Origin: Chryseobacterium gleum
GTDB taxonomy: Bacteria > Bacteroidota > Bacteroidia > Flavobacteriales_D > Crocinitomicaceae
Direction of reading: 5' to 3'
Length of the DNA: 64,000 nt
Assembly (NCBI GenBank): GCA_945897805.1
Contig: CAMDFX010000009.1
Coordinates: forward strand, 62,001 to 126,000
Below the pieces are notes generated by a model, which saw only the letters and a list, made by a program, of their open reading frames with translations, ran no database searches and was not told the origin of the DNA. Both the position numbers and the translations under genes were made by a program. Every line of letters begins with the position of its first letter. The stretch's first letter is position 1. This document shows positions 46,087 through 54,986 of this stretch, piece by piece.

Positions 46087-48042
46087 CTAGCCAACTTTTT
46101 CTTGAAAATCTACTTGAATCGCTTGAAAAACAACCATTTTATGAACTGCCGCGATGATTCCAACTTGGTCGAAACCGCAATCAGCGTATAATTGTTCTGG
46201 TGTTCCGTGATGAATGTATTGATCTGGAATTCCTAGTCTTACAACGTGTGCTGAATATTTATTGTCAGCCATAAATTCCAAAACTGCACTTCCCATTCCT
46301 CCCATCAAACAACCGTCTTCAATCGTGATGACTTTGTCGAATTTCGCAAAAACTTCGTGCAACAACATTTCGTCCAATGGTTTCACAAAACGCATATCGT
46401 AGTGGGCAACAGAAAGTCCGTCTTCTTGTAATGATTTAATCGCTTTTTGTGCTGTATTTCCAACATGACCGATGGTCAAAATCGCTACATCATTTCCAGA
46501 AGTAACTTTTCTTCCTGTTCCTACTTTGATGGCTTTCATGGATGTTTTCCATTCTGTCATTACACCGTTTCCACGAGGATAACGGATAGAGAAAGGCCCC
46601 ATATTTTCTTGTTGCGCTGTAAACATCAAATCTCTCAATTCTGCTTCGTTCATCGGCGCTGATACAATCATGTTGGGAATTGAACGCATGTAAGCCATGT
46701 CATAAGCGCCGTGGTGTGTAGCGCCATCAGCACCAACCAATCCACCGCGGTCTAGACAGAAAACGACGTTCAAATTTTGCAGCGCTACATCGTGTAACAC
46801 TTGATCATAAGCACGTTGCATGAATGAAGAATAAATGTTGCAAAAGGGAACCAATCCTTGTGTTGCTAAACCTGCAGAGAATGTAACTGCATGTTGCTCA
46901 GCAATTCCCACATCAAAAGAACGATCTGGCATGGCCTCCATCATGAATGTCAACGAGCAACCAGACGGCATCGCAGGCGTAACACCCATGATTTTGTCGT
47001 TTTTCTCAGCCAATTCAACAATCGTATGTCCGAAAACATCTTGGTATTTAGGCGGTTCAGGTGATTTTGGAACCACTTTGATAATTTCTCCAGTTTCCTT
47101 GTTGAAAACACCTGGCGCGTGCCATTTTGTTGGATTTCCTTCTTCCGAATATTTGTATCCTTTGCCTTTCATCGTGATGCAATGCAACAATTTTGGTCCA
47201 GGAATGTCTTTTAAATCTTCTAATATTTTTGCCAATCCAACGACATCGTGTCCATCAACAGGACCAAAATAGCGGAAATTCAATGCTTCGAATAAATTAC
47301 TTTGCTTCAACAACGAACTTTTCAATGCTGTTGAAATTTTGGAAGCGACTGTTTGCGCGTCAGGACCAAATTTGGAGATTTTACCCAACAATTTCCACAC
47401 TTCGTCTTTCACTTTGTTGTAAGTGTGAGAAGTTGTGATGTCGGTCAAATATTCTTTCAACGCGCCTACATTTGGGTCAATAGACATGCAATTGTCATTC
47501 AAAATCACCAATAAATTAGCGTCTTTTTCAAATCCAGCGTGGTTCATTCCTTCGAAAGCCAAACCAGCAGTCATTGCGCCATCACCGATTACAGCGATGT
47601 GTTGTTTTTGTTTTTCTCCTTTGTATTGACTTGCAACTGCCATTCCCAAAGCCGCGGAAATGGAAGTTGAAGAGTGACCAACACCGAATGTATCGTATTC
47701 GCTTTCGCTTCTTTTCGGGAAACCAGAGATTCCGCCTTTGATGCGATTCGTGTGGAAAACATCTCTTCTGCCAGTCAAGATTTTGTGACCATAAGCTTGG
47801 TGACCAACGTCCCAAACCAGTTGATCTTCAGGTGTGTTGAAAACATAATGCAAAGCAACAGACAATTCAACAACGCCCAAACTAGCACCGAAGTGACTGT
47901 TTCCGATTTCAGAAATGACATCTACAATGTATTGACGCAATTCGTCAGAAACTTGTGGTAAATCATTGACTGTGAATTTTTCACGTAAATCTTTCGGAAA
48001 TTCAATTTGTTCTAAAAACGGACCGGCTTTGTATTCTCCCAT
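46087..48042 (-). CDS. dxs: 1-deoxy-D-xylulose-5-phosphate synthase
   Basis: 651 residues. The thiamine-diphosphate motif GDGAMTAGLAFEGMNHAG with the downstream NDN, the transketolase-type VGIAEQHAVTFSAGLA, and DRGGLVGADGATHHG. It condenses pyruvate and glyceraldehyde 3-phosphate in the first step of the non-mevalonate isoprenoid pathway, feeding menaquinone and undecaprenyl phosphate. It has its own consensus promoter (48060-48091) with a leader of only about 10 bases. Confidence 0.97.
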   Translation of the reverse strand: MGEYKAGPFLEQIEFPKDLREKFTVNDLPQVSDELRQYIVDVISEIGNSHFGASLGVVELSVALHYVFNTPEDQLVWDVGHQAYGHKILTGRRDVFHTNRIKGGISGFPKRSESEYDTFGVGHSSTSISAALGMAVASQYKGEKQKQHIAVIGDGAMTAGLAFEGMNHAGFEKDANLLVILNDNCMSIDPNVGALKEYLTDITTSHTYNKVKDEVWKLLGKISKFGPDAQTVASKISTALKSSLLKQSNLFEALNFRYFGPVDGHDVVGLAKILEDLKDIPGPKLLHCITMKGKGYKYSEEGNPTKWHAPGVFNKETGEIIKVVPKSPEPPKYQDVFGHTIVELAEKNDKIMGVTPAMPSGCSLTFMMEAMPDRSFDVGIAEQHAVTFSAGLATQGLVPFCNIYSSFMQRAYDQVLHDVALQNLNVVFCLDRGGLVGADGATHHGAYDMAYMRSIPNMIVSAPMNEAELRDLMFTAQQENMGPFSIRYPRGNGVMTEWKTSMKAIKVGTGRKVTSGNDVAILTIGHVGNTAQKAIKSLQEDGLSVAHYDMRFVKPLDEMLLHEVFAKFDKVITIEDGCLMGGMGSAVLEFMADNKYSAHVVRLGIPDQYIHHGTPEQLYADCGFDQVGIIAAVHKMVVFQAIQVDFQEKVG

Positions 48043-48564
48043 GTTGGCAATTTATTTAACAAAGTTATTCTTTTCTGCTGTTTTTAACAAACAATCAAAA
48101 GCTTTATTTTGTTCCCTTGGTTCTTTAACATTTTTTAATGTTATTTTGATTGGGAAAAGGATATCGATGATGTTTAGCGATTTTTTAAATTTTCGCCTTG
48201 GGGTAGATTTTCTTGAGGGTGGTTTTTGTCATGATTTTTGAATCAAAAATACACGCCAAAAACAAATTTTACTTCCTTCATCACGAGGGACTGCGTCAAT
48301 CGCTACCCATATTTGATACTTAGCGGCATCATTTATCTGCTACGAATTGAATTGTAGCTGGAAAAGAGTGATTTGTGCTGATTTTCCTCCCCCTATCCCC
48401 CTCCAAAGGGGAATAATTCTAAATTATCGATGTTCTAAAAAACAGAAAATTTTAAATTGAATTTGTAAATAATATTTTTTGACGAAAGATTTTTAGCATT
48501 CCCCCCTTCTGAGGAGAAAAAGAAAAAGCGATTAAGAATATTTAAATCGTCTTAAATCAAAATC
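48043..48564. other. 522-base intergenic region between dxs and the large OMP gene
   Basis: It contains the dxs promoter and a C-rich segment (48384-48412, CCTCCCCC and CCCCCTCC words followed by AAAGGGG). That segment looks like the dispersed palindromic C/G repeats common in Bacteroidetes intergenic DNA, and a second C-run lies near 48500. No gene or clear terminator. Confidence 0.55.
48060..48091 (-). promoter_or_regulatory. promoter of dxs
   Basis: On the minus strand TTTG (48091-48088), 20-base spacer, TAACTTTG (48067-48060). Predicted transcription start about 10 bases before the ATG at 48042. Confidence 0.75.
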
Positions 48565-51500
48565 CTAGAAAAACGCCCGTACCTCCATTCCTCCAGAATG
48601 AATTGTTTTATTCGTTTCTGATTTTCGACCATTGTATTGAATGGAAATCTGCAAACTTTTGGAAATGGACCTTTGATAGCCTGCATTCCAAGTGAAATTT
48701 TTGCCTGGTTTGAGTGATTCCAACATTTCGAAACCGAGCGAAGTGCCGGGATTTCCGTCGTATTTGATGTCGACAATGGCAACTGCTGCTTGCAAACTGC
48801 CTTTTTCTGCTTGGTTGAATTTCAATTTTAAACCCAATTCTTTCACATCGGCTTTTTCACCTTCGACGTTTAGTTTATTGGAGATTCTCGTTTCCAAGGT
48901 CAATCTGAAAGAGGTGGACGGCTGATAGCTGAAAGAAGGTTTTACGAAATAGTATTTCAAATCGTAATTTCTCCCTGTTGTGTAGTCAGCATTCACACTT
49001 TTTCGTCCCCATTGAACTGTGGATTCTATCGCGAATATTTTGATGATATTCCAACGAAAACTTCCTTCTTGGTAACTGTTTAAGCGTGCATCAAAACCAC
49101 TGGCGAGTAGCGTTTTACTTCTAACGTCTTGTACTACATATTCTGCGCCAAAAATGGAATTTGTTCGATTAAAATACAACGTGTTGCGGACATTGCTATT
49201 TGTACTAATCAGTGTGGTGTCGCGCACTTCAGCGGCAAATGGATTGAATGAATCGCTATTGAAAGTATTCGTTTTTCTGTTCACGCGAACCCTTGCTTGA
49301 TCTGAAAATCTGCTCAAAACTCCCAAAGCGCCTTTTTTGTTGACCCAAATGCGCTCAGGTTTGATGAAAACGCCCTGATTCAATTCGTTTGAATACGTTT
49401 TGAGATATTCGTTGCTTGGCGTAAAAACACGAATATATCCCGCTTGATCGACAAATTGCGCAATTTCGAATTCATTCAAATCTTTTATTCCGTCGCCATT
49501 GTAATCAATCCAAGTGTAAACACCTTGTCCATCAGCAACTTTGATGTATTGAAATTCTTTTCTCAATTCCAATCCGCTGCCGATTTCATAATAAGTATTC
49601 CACGTTATTGCGCTTTTGAAAAGTTTCAATTCGTAGTCGATTCGTCCTAGCAAAGTGTTTTCGGGACTTTGGCTAATCAAAGTTGGTTGGTTGATTTTCA
49701 ATTCTCTGTAATTGACCAAAATGTTCAATTTTTGCGTTTGACCGCCGATCAATTTGATTTCGCCACCCACATTTCTCGCTTTTGCGACATTGATTAATCT
49801 TGAGCTGTCGGATTTTCCGTCGTATCGCTCGCGGTAGAAAAGGCGGTAATTGAATTTGGAAGAATCAGCGCTGGCGACATAAAATTCATAATCCATGAAC
49901 TGATAACTTTGCAAGCTTAATAGTTGTCCTTTGTTGTATGCATTGCGTTCTTGGTCGTCTTTGAAGCCGATTCTGATGTTTTTAAACGACTGAGAAACAT
50001 CCACTTTGTGACGCAAAAATTGATTTTTGTCCACCGCATCGCTCATCAAATAACTTCCGTCCCAATTGGCGCGAAATCCTTTTTGATTCCATTGTCCAAA
50101 AAGCCTCGATTTGAGTCCAGCATATTCGTTTCCAATGCTGAAATGCGAAGCTTCAATAGCTATATTTCCGTATTTTTTATTCTTGAAATCCGCTGTTAAA
50201 TTGGAATTGAATTGGTTTCCTGTGTACCCTTTGTTTCTGGTGTTCCAATCGCGGTCAAACTCTACTGCGCGGTATTGTTCGATGGGTGCAAAATTGCGTT
50301 GCAACATTTCAATTTCTGCTTTGGTGTTCAACAACCAAGATTTGGCGGAATCTCGGCTCAGCGGCACCAAGCCAAGCAATCGCGTTTTGTTGCTCACGCC
50401 TTGGTCGTTTCCGGAATCTTTTTTGGAGAAAGTATTCAAATCATTTTTGGTGTAAGCCCATTCTGATTCAACGGTTAATTTGGGTCGAATTTTATAGGAA
50501 AATCCAGCTGAAACCATTTGTTTTTGTTTGGGCGTAATGATGATTCGCGCGGGTTCGTAATCGCCTTGCGGAATTCCTGCCACTGGCGCCACCCATTTAT
50601 ACACTTTGCCCAATGCGTTGTATTTGCTAAAAACGTAATTTCCTTTATTGGCGCCAACAAACGCAAAAGTCGCACTGTAATAAGCTGAATCTGGATTGAT
50701 TGAATAAACCAAAACGCTGTCAGTGAACAAACTATCGACCATTTTGTACACATTTTGATTTTCTTGAAATCCGACAGAATCGATGCTATTTGTGCGCGCC
50801 AATTCTAAACTGTCGCCAATTTCGGACAACAATTTCTTTTGAGAAAGCGTCAAACTTTGTTGAATTGTTTGGTTTTTCGCGTCTTGTTCAGAATAGGCAT
50901 TCAACCAAAAATTGAATTTTTCAGAACTGTAAGCGGTACTTCCTTGCACCAAAGATCGCGCGTAATTTTGATCTGAATATTGAAATTCAACTACAATTCT
51001 GACGTCTTTTGTAATCAAATTGCGCGTGGTAAAAGTCACTTCGGAAGTATTGTAGTTGACTACATAATCAAATTCTTGTCCGCGTTGCAACAATCTTCCG
51101 TCGATGTAAACGCGTTCCGTTCCTGAAAGAATGATGATAAACGGCTCATTTTCGTTTCCTCTCAAACGGTATGGACCTTGATTTCCTTCAATTCCTTGAA
51201 TGATTTGTCGGGCGAATTTTCCTTTCGAAAGCGCCGCACTTCCTTGGAATTTCCATTCTTGTTTTTCAGACGGTTTGTAGCCAAATTCGCCGTAAATTCC
51301 TTGTGCGCGCTTTTTGTAATTCATGAAATAACCTTGCGGTTTTTGAATCCAGAAATCTCCTGCTATCAGTTTGAATTTATCGTTGTAAACTTGGATAAAA
51401 ACTTGGTCAAATTCCTGTAATTTATTCGTGTTTCCGTCGGGTTGAATCGGTAAGTTGTCGTCAGAAACGGAAGCCAATAATTTCAAATTGGGTGCGATAT

Positions 51501-51996
51501 CTCCTGATAATTCGAGGTTTAAAGTTGAATTGACCGATAAATCTTGGTTGTTACCAAACGAAACACCCCGAGAAATACTTCCGTTTTTTTGTAATCCTGT
51601 GTTGCCGAAAATGTCGCCGTAAACATCTTTCGAAGTGATCAAAAATTGCTCGTAACTTCCTTTTTTCTCATCGTAAATCACACTTGTATCTCTGCGCTGA
51701 TAAACTTTGGTGAGGTCAATCGGAAAAACGCGATATTCAAAATAGAGTGTATCGGCGCAGGCTTCTAGCAACTGAAATTTGGCTGAAGCGAAATCGATCA
51801 GAAAAGCTTCCTTTCGCAACGCTTCTTTACCGCAAAAAACCTGGAAAGAATTAGGATAAATACTCAGCGAATCCAATTTTATTTCCTTGCTAGTGACTGC
51901 GCGTTTGTACTTGCGCAAAGTCGATTGTTGGGCAAAAGAATTCCCGCCAACAACGCAAAACAACACAAGTAAACAAACTTTTGCAATCACATTCAT
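48565..51996 (-). CDS. large outer-membrane-type protein, unknown function
   Basis: 1143 residues from the ATG at 51996, whose product begins with a signal peptide (MNVIAKVCLLVLFCVVGG to FAQ). The open frame extends to 52095 but would overlap the gene upstream and lacks such a start. After an N-terminal domain of about 200 residues, the protein has many alternating beta segments, aromatic-rich, ending MEVRAFF with a terminal Phe as in outer-membrane barrels. A short EF-hand-like stretch (DYNGDGIKDLNEF) occurs in the middle. I recognise no named family. It lies 64 bases downstream of the ALDH-like gene on the same strand; a TACTTTCG box at 52002-52009 may give its own promoter. Confidence 0.75.
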   Translation of the reverse strand: MNVIAKVCLLVLFCVVGGNSFAQQSTLRKYKRAVTSKEIKLDSLSIYPNSFQVFCGKEALRKEAFLIDFASAKFQLLEACADTLYFEYRVFPIDLTKVYQRRDTSVIYDEKKGSYEQFLITSKDVYGDIFGNTGLQKNGSISRGVSFGNNQDLSVNSTLNLELSGDIAPNLKLLASVSDDNLPIQPDGNTNKLQEFDQVFIQVYNDKFKLIAGDFWIQKPQGYFMNYKKRAQGIYGEFGYKPSEKQEWKFQGSAALSKGKFARQIIQGIEGNQGPYRLRGNENEPFIIILSGTERVYIDGRLLQRGQEFDYVVNYNTSEVTFTTRNLITKDVRIVVEFQYSDQNYARSLVQGSTAYSSEKFNFWLNAYSEQDAKNQTIQQSLTLSQKKLLSEIGDSLELARTNSIDSVGFQENQNVYKMVDSLFTDSVLVYSINPDSAYYSATFAFVGANKGNYVFSKYNALGKVYKWVAPVAGIPQGDYEPARIIITPKQKQMVSAGFSYKIRPKLTVESEWAYTKNDLNTFSKKDSGNDQGVSNKTRLLGLVPLSRDSAKSWLLNTKAEIEMLQRNFAPIEQYRAVEFDRDWNTRNKGYTGNQFNSNLTADFKNKKYGNIAIEASHFSIGNEYAGLKSRLFGQWNQKGFRANWDGSYLMSDAVDKNQFLRHKVDVSQSFKNIRIGFKDDQERNAYNKGQLLSLQSYQFMDYEFYVASADSSKFNYRLFYRERYDGKSDSSRLINVAKARNVGGEIKLIGGQTQKLNILVNYRELKINQPTLISQSPENTLLGRIDYELKLFKSAITWNTYYEIGSGLELRKEFQYIKVADGQGVYTWIDYNGDGIKDLNEFEIAQFVDQAGYIRVFTPSNEYLKTYSNELNQGVFIKPERIWVNKKGALGVLSRFSDQARVRVNRKTNTFNSDSFNPFAAEVRDTTLISTNSNVRNTLYFNRTNSIFGAEYVVQDVRSKTLLASGFDARLNSYQEGSFRWNIIKIFAIESTVQWGRKSVNADYTTGRNYDLKYYFVKPSFSYQPSTSFRLTLETRISNKLNVEGEKADVKELGLKLKFNQAEKGSLQAAVAIVDIKYDGNPGTSLGFEMLESLKPGKNFTWNAGYQRSISKSLQISIQYNGRKSETNKTIHSGGMEVRAFF

Positions 51997-52060
51997 ACTT
52001 ACGAAAGTACAACGTTGTTTGCGGATAATTATTGAATTTTTCTGAATATTCAGAATTCCA

Positions 52061-52942
52061 TCAATAATTAGAGCTTGAACCGCCAATATTTTCAATCGGA
52101 TGCCAAGTCGTTTTCACTTCTTGAAAATCTTGAATCAAATAAGGATTTTCTGCCGTTTCATCGCTTGGATTTAATTTAAATTTCACGATTCTTTTCACTG
52201 AATCAGCCGATAAAGCTTGAAGTGTTTTGTAGTTTTCAGCAGAATCTCCGGCATACAAAACCGCGTTGATATCCATGTGAGAACCAAATTGTTCGATCAA
52301 CTCTTTTTCCGTTCCCGTGAGGATATTGATAATTCCGCTGGGAACATCAGAAGTTTGTAGCACTTCCGCAAAAGTCATCGCGCACAACGGCAATTTTTCT
52401 GAAGCCAAAACAACGACTGTATTTCCACCTGCAACGATTGGAATGATGGTTGAAACGAGTCCAATCAACGATGAATTTTGCGGAGCAACAACGCCCACAA
52501 CGCCCATTGGTTCTAGCACCGAAAAATTGAAATGCGACGAAGCCACAGGATTTACTGCGCTGAAAATTTGTTGGTATTTGTCCGTCCAACCGCTGTAATA
52601 AACCAACCGGTCGATGCTCAAATCAACTTCTTGATTTGCCGCTTTTGCGCTTGAACCTTGAAGTATTAATTCTTCAACGAATTGTGAACGTCTTCCTTCC
52701 AACATTTCAGCGATGCGATACAAAATTTGGCCGCGGTTGAAAGCGGCTCTTTCTGACCAACCACCAAACGCTTTGCGTGCTGCAACAACTGCATTTCTCA
52801 AATCTTTGCGCGACGATAAACACACGTTCGCCAGCGGATTTCCAGCAGCATCCAAAGGCGAATAATAACGCCCAGATTCCGTGCGAGGAAATTGTCCCCC
52901 GATGTAAATTTTATATGTTTTAAGAACTGATAATCTTGTCAT
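52061..52942 (-). CDS. truncated aldehyde dehydrogenase-like protein lacking the catalytic cysteine
   Basis: 293 residues. Clear similarity to the N-terminal NAD-binding half of ALDH (YIGGQFPRTESGRYY, VAPQNSSLIGLVSTIIPIVAGGNTVVVLAS, SGIINILTG). The sequence ends soon after the segment that aligns with the NAD-site GSTNVGK, before the catalytic Cys domain. The glutamate of LELGG is also replaced. The frame ends normally with a stop, and there is no remnant of the missing part downstream. It follows the full ALDH after 31 bases. Together the two (483 + 293 residues) resemble the catalytic and non-catalytic domains of ALDH16, split in two genes. A structural partner is more likely than an enzyme. 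Confidence 0.85.
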   Translation of the reverse strand: MTRLSVLKTYKIYIGGQFPRTESGRYYSPLDAAGNPLANVCLSSRKDLRNAVVAARKAFGGWSERAAFNRGQILYRIAEMLEGRRSQFVEELILQGSSAKAANQEVDLSIDRLVYYSGWTDKYQQIFSAVNPVASSHFNFSVLEPMGVVGVVAPQNSSLIGLVSTIIPIVAGGNTVVVLASEKLPLCAMTFAEVLQTSDVPSGIINILTGTEKELIEQFGSHMDINAVLYAGDSAENYKTLQALSADSVKRIVKFKLNPSDETAENPYLIQDFQEVKTTWHPIENIGGSSSNY

Positions 52943-52973
52943 TTTTTATATTTTTAATTTCGCATTTCTAATT

Positions 52974-54425
52974 TTAGTCTTTCAAATAGGCGGACAAACC
53001 ATGCAAACCACCTTCTCTGCCAAATCCACTTTCTTTGTAGCCACCAAAAGGCGATGTCGGATCAAATTTATTGTAGGTATTTGCCCAAATAACCCCAGCG
53101 CGAAGTTTCGTTGTTAAATTGAAAATTTTCGAACCTTTATCCGTCCAAACGCCAGCTGCCAAGCCGAAAGGTGTATTGTTTGCTTTCTGAATTACTTCGT
53201 CCACGGTTCTGAAAGTTTGAATCGTCAAAACTGGACCAAAAATTTCTTCTTGAACCAATTGACTTGATTGTGCCACGTCGATGAAAAGCGTTGGTTTACA
53301 GAAATATCCTTTTGATGGAAGCGCACAATTGCTTTGGTAAATTTCATTTCCATCTTGAATTCCGATCTGAATGTATTTCGAAATCGTTTCCAATTGTTTT
53401 TTGGAATTGATCGCACCGATGTCTGTGTTTTTATCCATTGGATCGCCGACATACAAAGTATCCATGCGGTCTTTCAATTTTTGAATCACGGTTTCTGCAA
53501 CGCTTTCTTGCACGAATAAACGCGAACCAGCGCAACAAACGTGTCCTTGATTAAAGAAAATTCCGTTTACAATTCCTTCAACCGCTTGGTCGATTGCAGC
53601 ATCTTCAAAAATGATATTGGCAGATTTTCCGCCCAATTCTAAAGTCAATTTTTTGTCTGTTCCAGCAATTGCTTTTTGAATCATTTTGCCCACATTGGTA
53701 GAACCAGTGAACGCAATTTTGTTGATGTCAGGATGATTTACAATTGCCGAACCAGTATCGCCATATCCAGTAACAATGTTAACAACACCCGCAGGAAGTC
53801 CGCTTTCTTCAATCAATTCCGCCAATTTTAGCGCAGTCAAAGAAGTTGTTTCAGACGGTTTAAGTACAACCGTATTTCCAGCGGCTAGGGCAGGAGCAAT
53901 TTTCCAAGCGGCCATCAATAATGGAAAATTCCACGGAATAATTTGACCTGCAACGCCCAATGATTTTACTGGTCGATTTGGGAAAGCATATTCCAATTTA
54001 TCCGCCCAACCAGCGTAATAAAAGAAATGATTTGCTGCTAGCGGAACATCGATGTCTCTTGATTCACGAATGGATTTTCCACCGTCCAAGGTTTCGATCA
54101 CGGCAAATTCTCTTGCTTTTTCTTGAATCAAGCGTGCAATGCGAAATAAATATTTCCCACGTTCTTTTCCCGATAATTTTGACCAAACATTTTCATATGC
54201 ATTGCGAGCAGCTTTGACTGCCTTATCCACATCGGTTTCATCCGCATGTGCCACGGAAGCTAATTTTTCTTCATTCGCAGGATTGATAGAATCGAAATAT
54301 TTCCCAGAATTAGGTTTTTCCCATTTCCCGTTGATAAACAATTCATATTGAGACTTTAACTGAACATGCCCCGCACTTTCTGGTGCTGGGTCGAGGTTCC
54401 ATTTTGTTGATTGCTTGTCACTCAT
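52974..54425 (-). CDS. aldehyde dehydrogenase
   Basis: 483 residues. NAD-binding PWNFPLLMAAWKIAPALAAG, FTGSTNVGK, general base Glu263 in LELGGKS, catalytic Cys297 in GHVCCAGSR, and EEIFGPVL are all intact. It oxidises an aldehyde to the acid with NAD. Position next to deoC suggests acetaldehyde or another product of deoxyribose breakdown as substrate, but the family is broad. It is immediately followed by the cut-down ALDH-like gene, probably its partner subunit. Confidence 0.94.
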   Translation of the reverse strand: MSDKQSTKWNLDPAPESAGHVQLKSQYELFINGKWEKPNSGKYFDSINPANEEKLASVAHADETDVDKAVKAARNAYENVWSKLSGKERGKYLFRIARLIQEKAREFAVIETLDGGKSIRESRDIDVPLAANHFFYYAGWADKLEYAFPNRPVKSLGVAGQIIPWNFPLLMAAWKIAPALAAGNTVVLKPSETTSLTALKLAELIEESGLPAGVVNIVTGYGDTGSAIVNHPDINKIAFTGSTNVGKMIQKAIAGTDKKLTLELGGKSANIIFEDAAIDQAVEGIVNGIFFNQGHVCCAGSRLFVQESVAETVIQKLKDRMDTLYVGDPMDKNTDIGAINSKKQLETISKYIQIGIQDGNEIYQSNCALPSKGYFCKPTLFIDVAQSSQLVQEEIFGPVLTIQTFRTVDEVIQKANNTPFGLAAGVWTDKGSKIFNLTTKLRAGVIWANTYNKFDPTSPFGGYKESGFGREGGLHGLSAYLKD

Positions 54426-54426
54426 A

Positions 54427-54472
54427 TTTTGGATTATTGGATTGCTGGATTTTTAGATTTTTGGACTATTTT
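54427..54472. repeat. left word-repeat flank of the S23 gene
   Basis: An 18-base segment TTTTGGATTATTGGATTG (54427-54444) and GATTTTTGGAC (54456-54466) are both repeated, in direct orientation, on the other side of the S23 gene (54821-54838 and 54850-54860). The second word runs up to the S23 stop codon. Confidence 0.75.
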
Positions 54473-54816
54473 AATGTGGACATGAATTTTGACATCATTT
54501 TGACGATTGATTCTAGTTTGTTTAGAACGATTTCTTGGTCATTTTCTGTCATAAAATTCAAATCTGTTGCTAAAATTATTTGTGATTCAATCTCGTATGC
54601 TGAGCCCATTGCGATTTCTAGAAAACGATAAAAATCATTGTTGGATCTGCGTGAACAGCCTTCAGCAATATTCGAAGAAATAGAAATCGAAGCTCTTCGA
54701 ATCTGGCTAATAAGTCCAAATTTTTCTTGCTCCGGAAAATCGCGCGTAATCAAATAAATTTCTTTATTTAATTCTCTGCTTTTTTTCCAAAATTCTAGTT
54801 CTTTAAATCTATGCAT
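54466..54816 (-). CDS. four-helix-bundle protein, S23/IVS family
   Basis: 116 residues, mostly helical. The family signature is clear: ELEFWKKSRELNKEIYLITRDFP, GLISQIRRASISISSNIAEGCSRRSNNDFYRFLEIAMGSAYEIESQI. The family was first seen encoded in intervening sequences of 23S rRNA genes and is related to the Avd proteins of diversity-generating retroelements. No reverse transcriptase or template repeat is present here. The gene is set between deoC and ALDH and flanked by short word repeats in direct and inverted orientation, as if inserted. Function unknown. Confidence 0.9.
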   Translation of the reverse strand: MHRFKELEFWKKSRELNKEIYLITRDFPEQEKFGLISQIRRASISISSNIAEGCSRRSNNDFYRFLEIAMGSAYEIESQIILATDLNFMTENDQEIVLNKLESIVKMMSKFMSTLK

Positions 54817-54820
54817 TCTT

Positions 54821-54980
54821 TTTTGGATTATTGGATTGTTCGATAATTGGATTTTTGGACGATTTTATTCTAATTTATAAAATACTTTTAAAATTTTGGA
54901 TTATTGATAATTAGACGTTTTTAAGGAAATTAAAAGTGTTACAATCCAACAATCTAAAAATCCAACAATCTAAAAATCCA
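54821..54980. repeat. right word-repeat flank of the S23 gene
   Basis: Contains direct copies of the left-flank words (54821-54838, 54850-54860, and a shorter one at 54895-54907). It also holds two tandem copies of an inverted word (AATCCAACAATCTAAAAATCC-like, about 54943-54979) whose core AATCTAAAAATCC is the reverse complement of GGATTTTTAGATT on the left. Confidence 0.7.
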
Positions 54981-54986
54981 TCCTAC

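Noticed and set aside
51997-52095. Extended start of the large OMP
   Set aside because: Overlaps the ALDH-like gene and places the signal peptide 33 residues inside the protein.
54466-54816. Diversity-generating retroelement
   Set aside because: The S23-family protein is related to Avd, but there is no reverse transcriptase and no template/variable repeat pair nearby.
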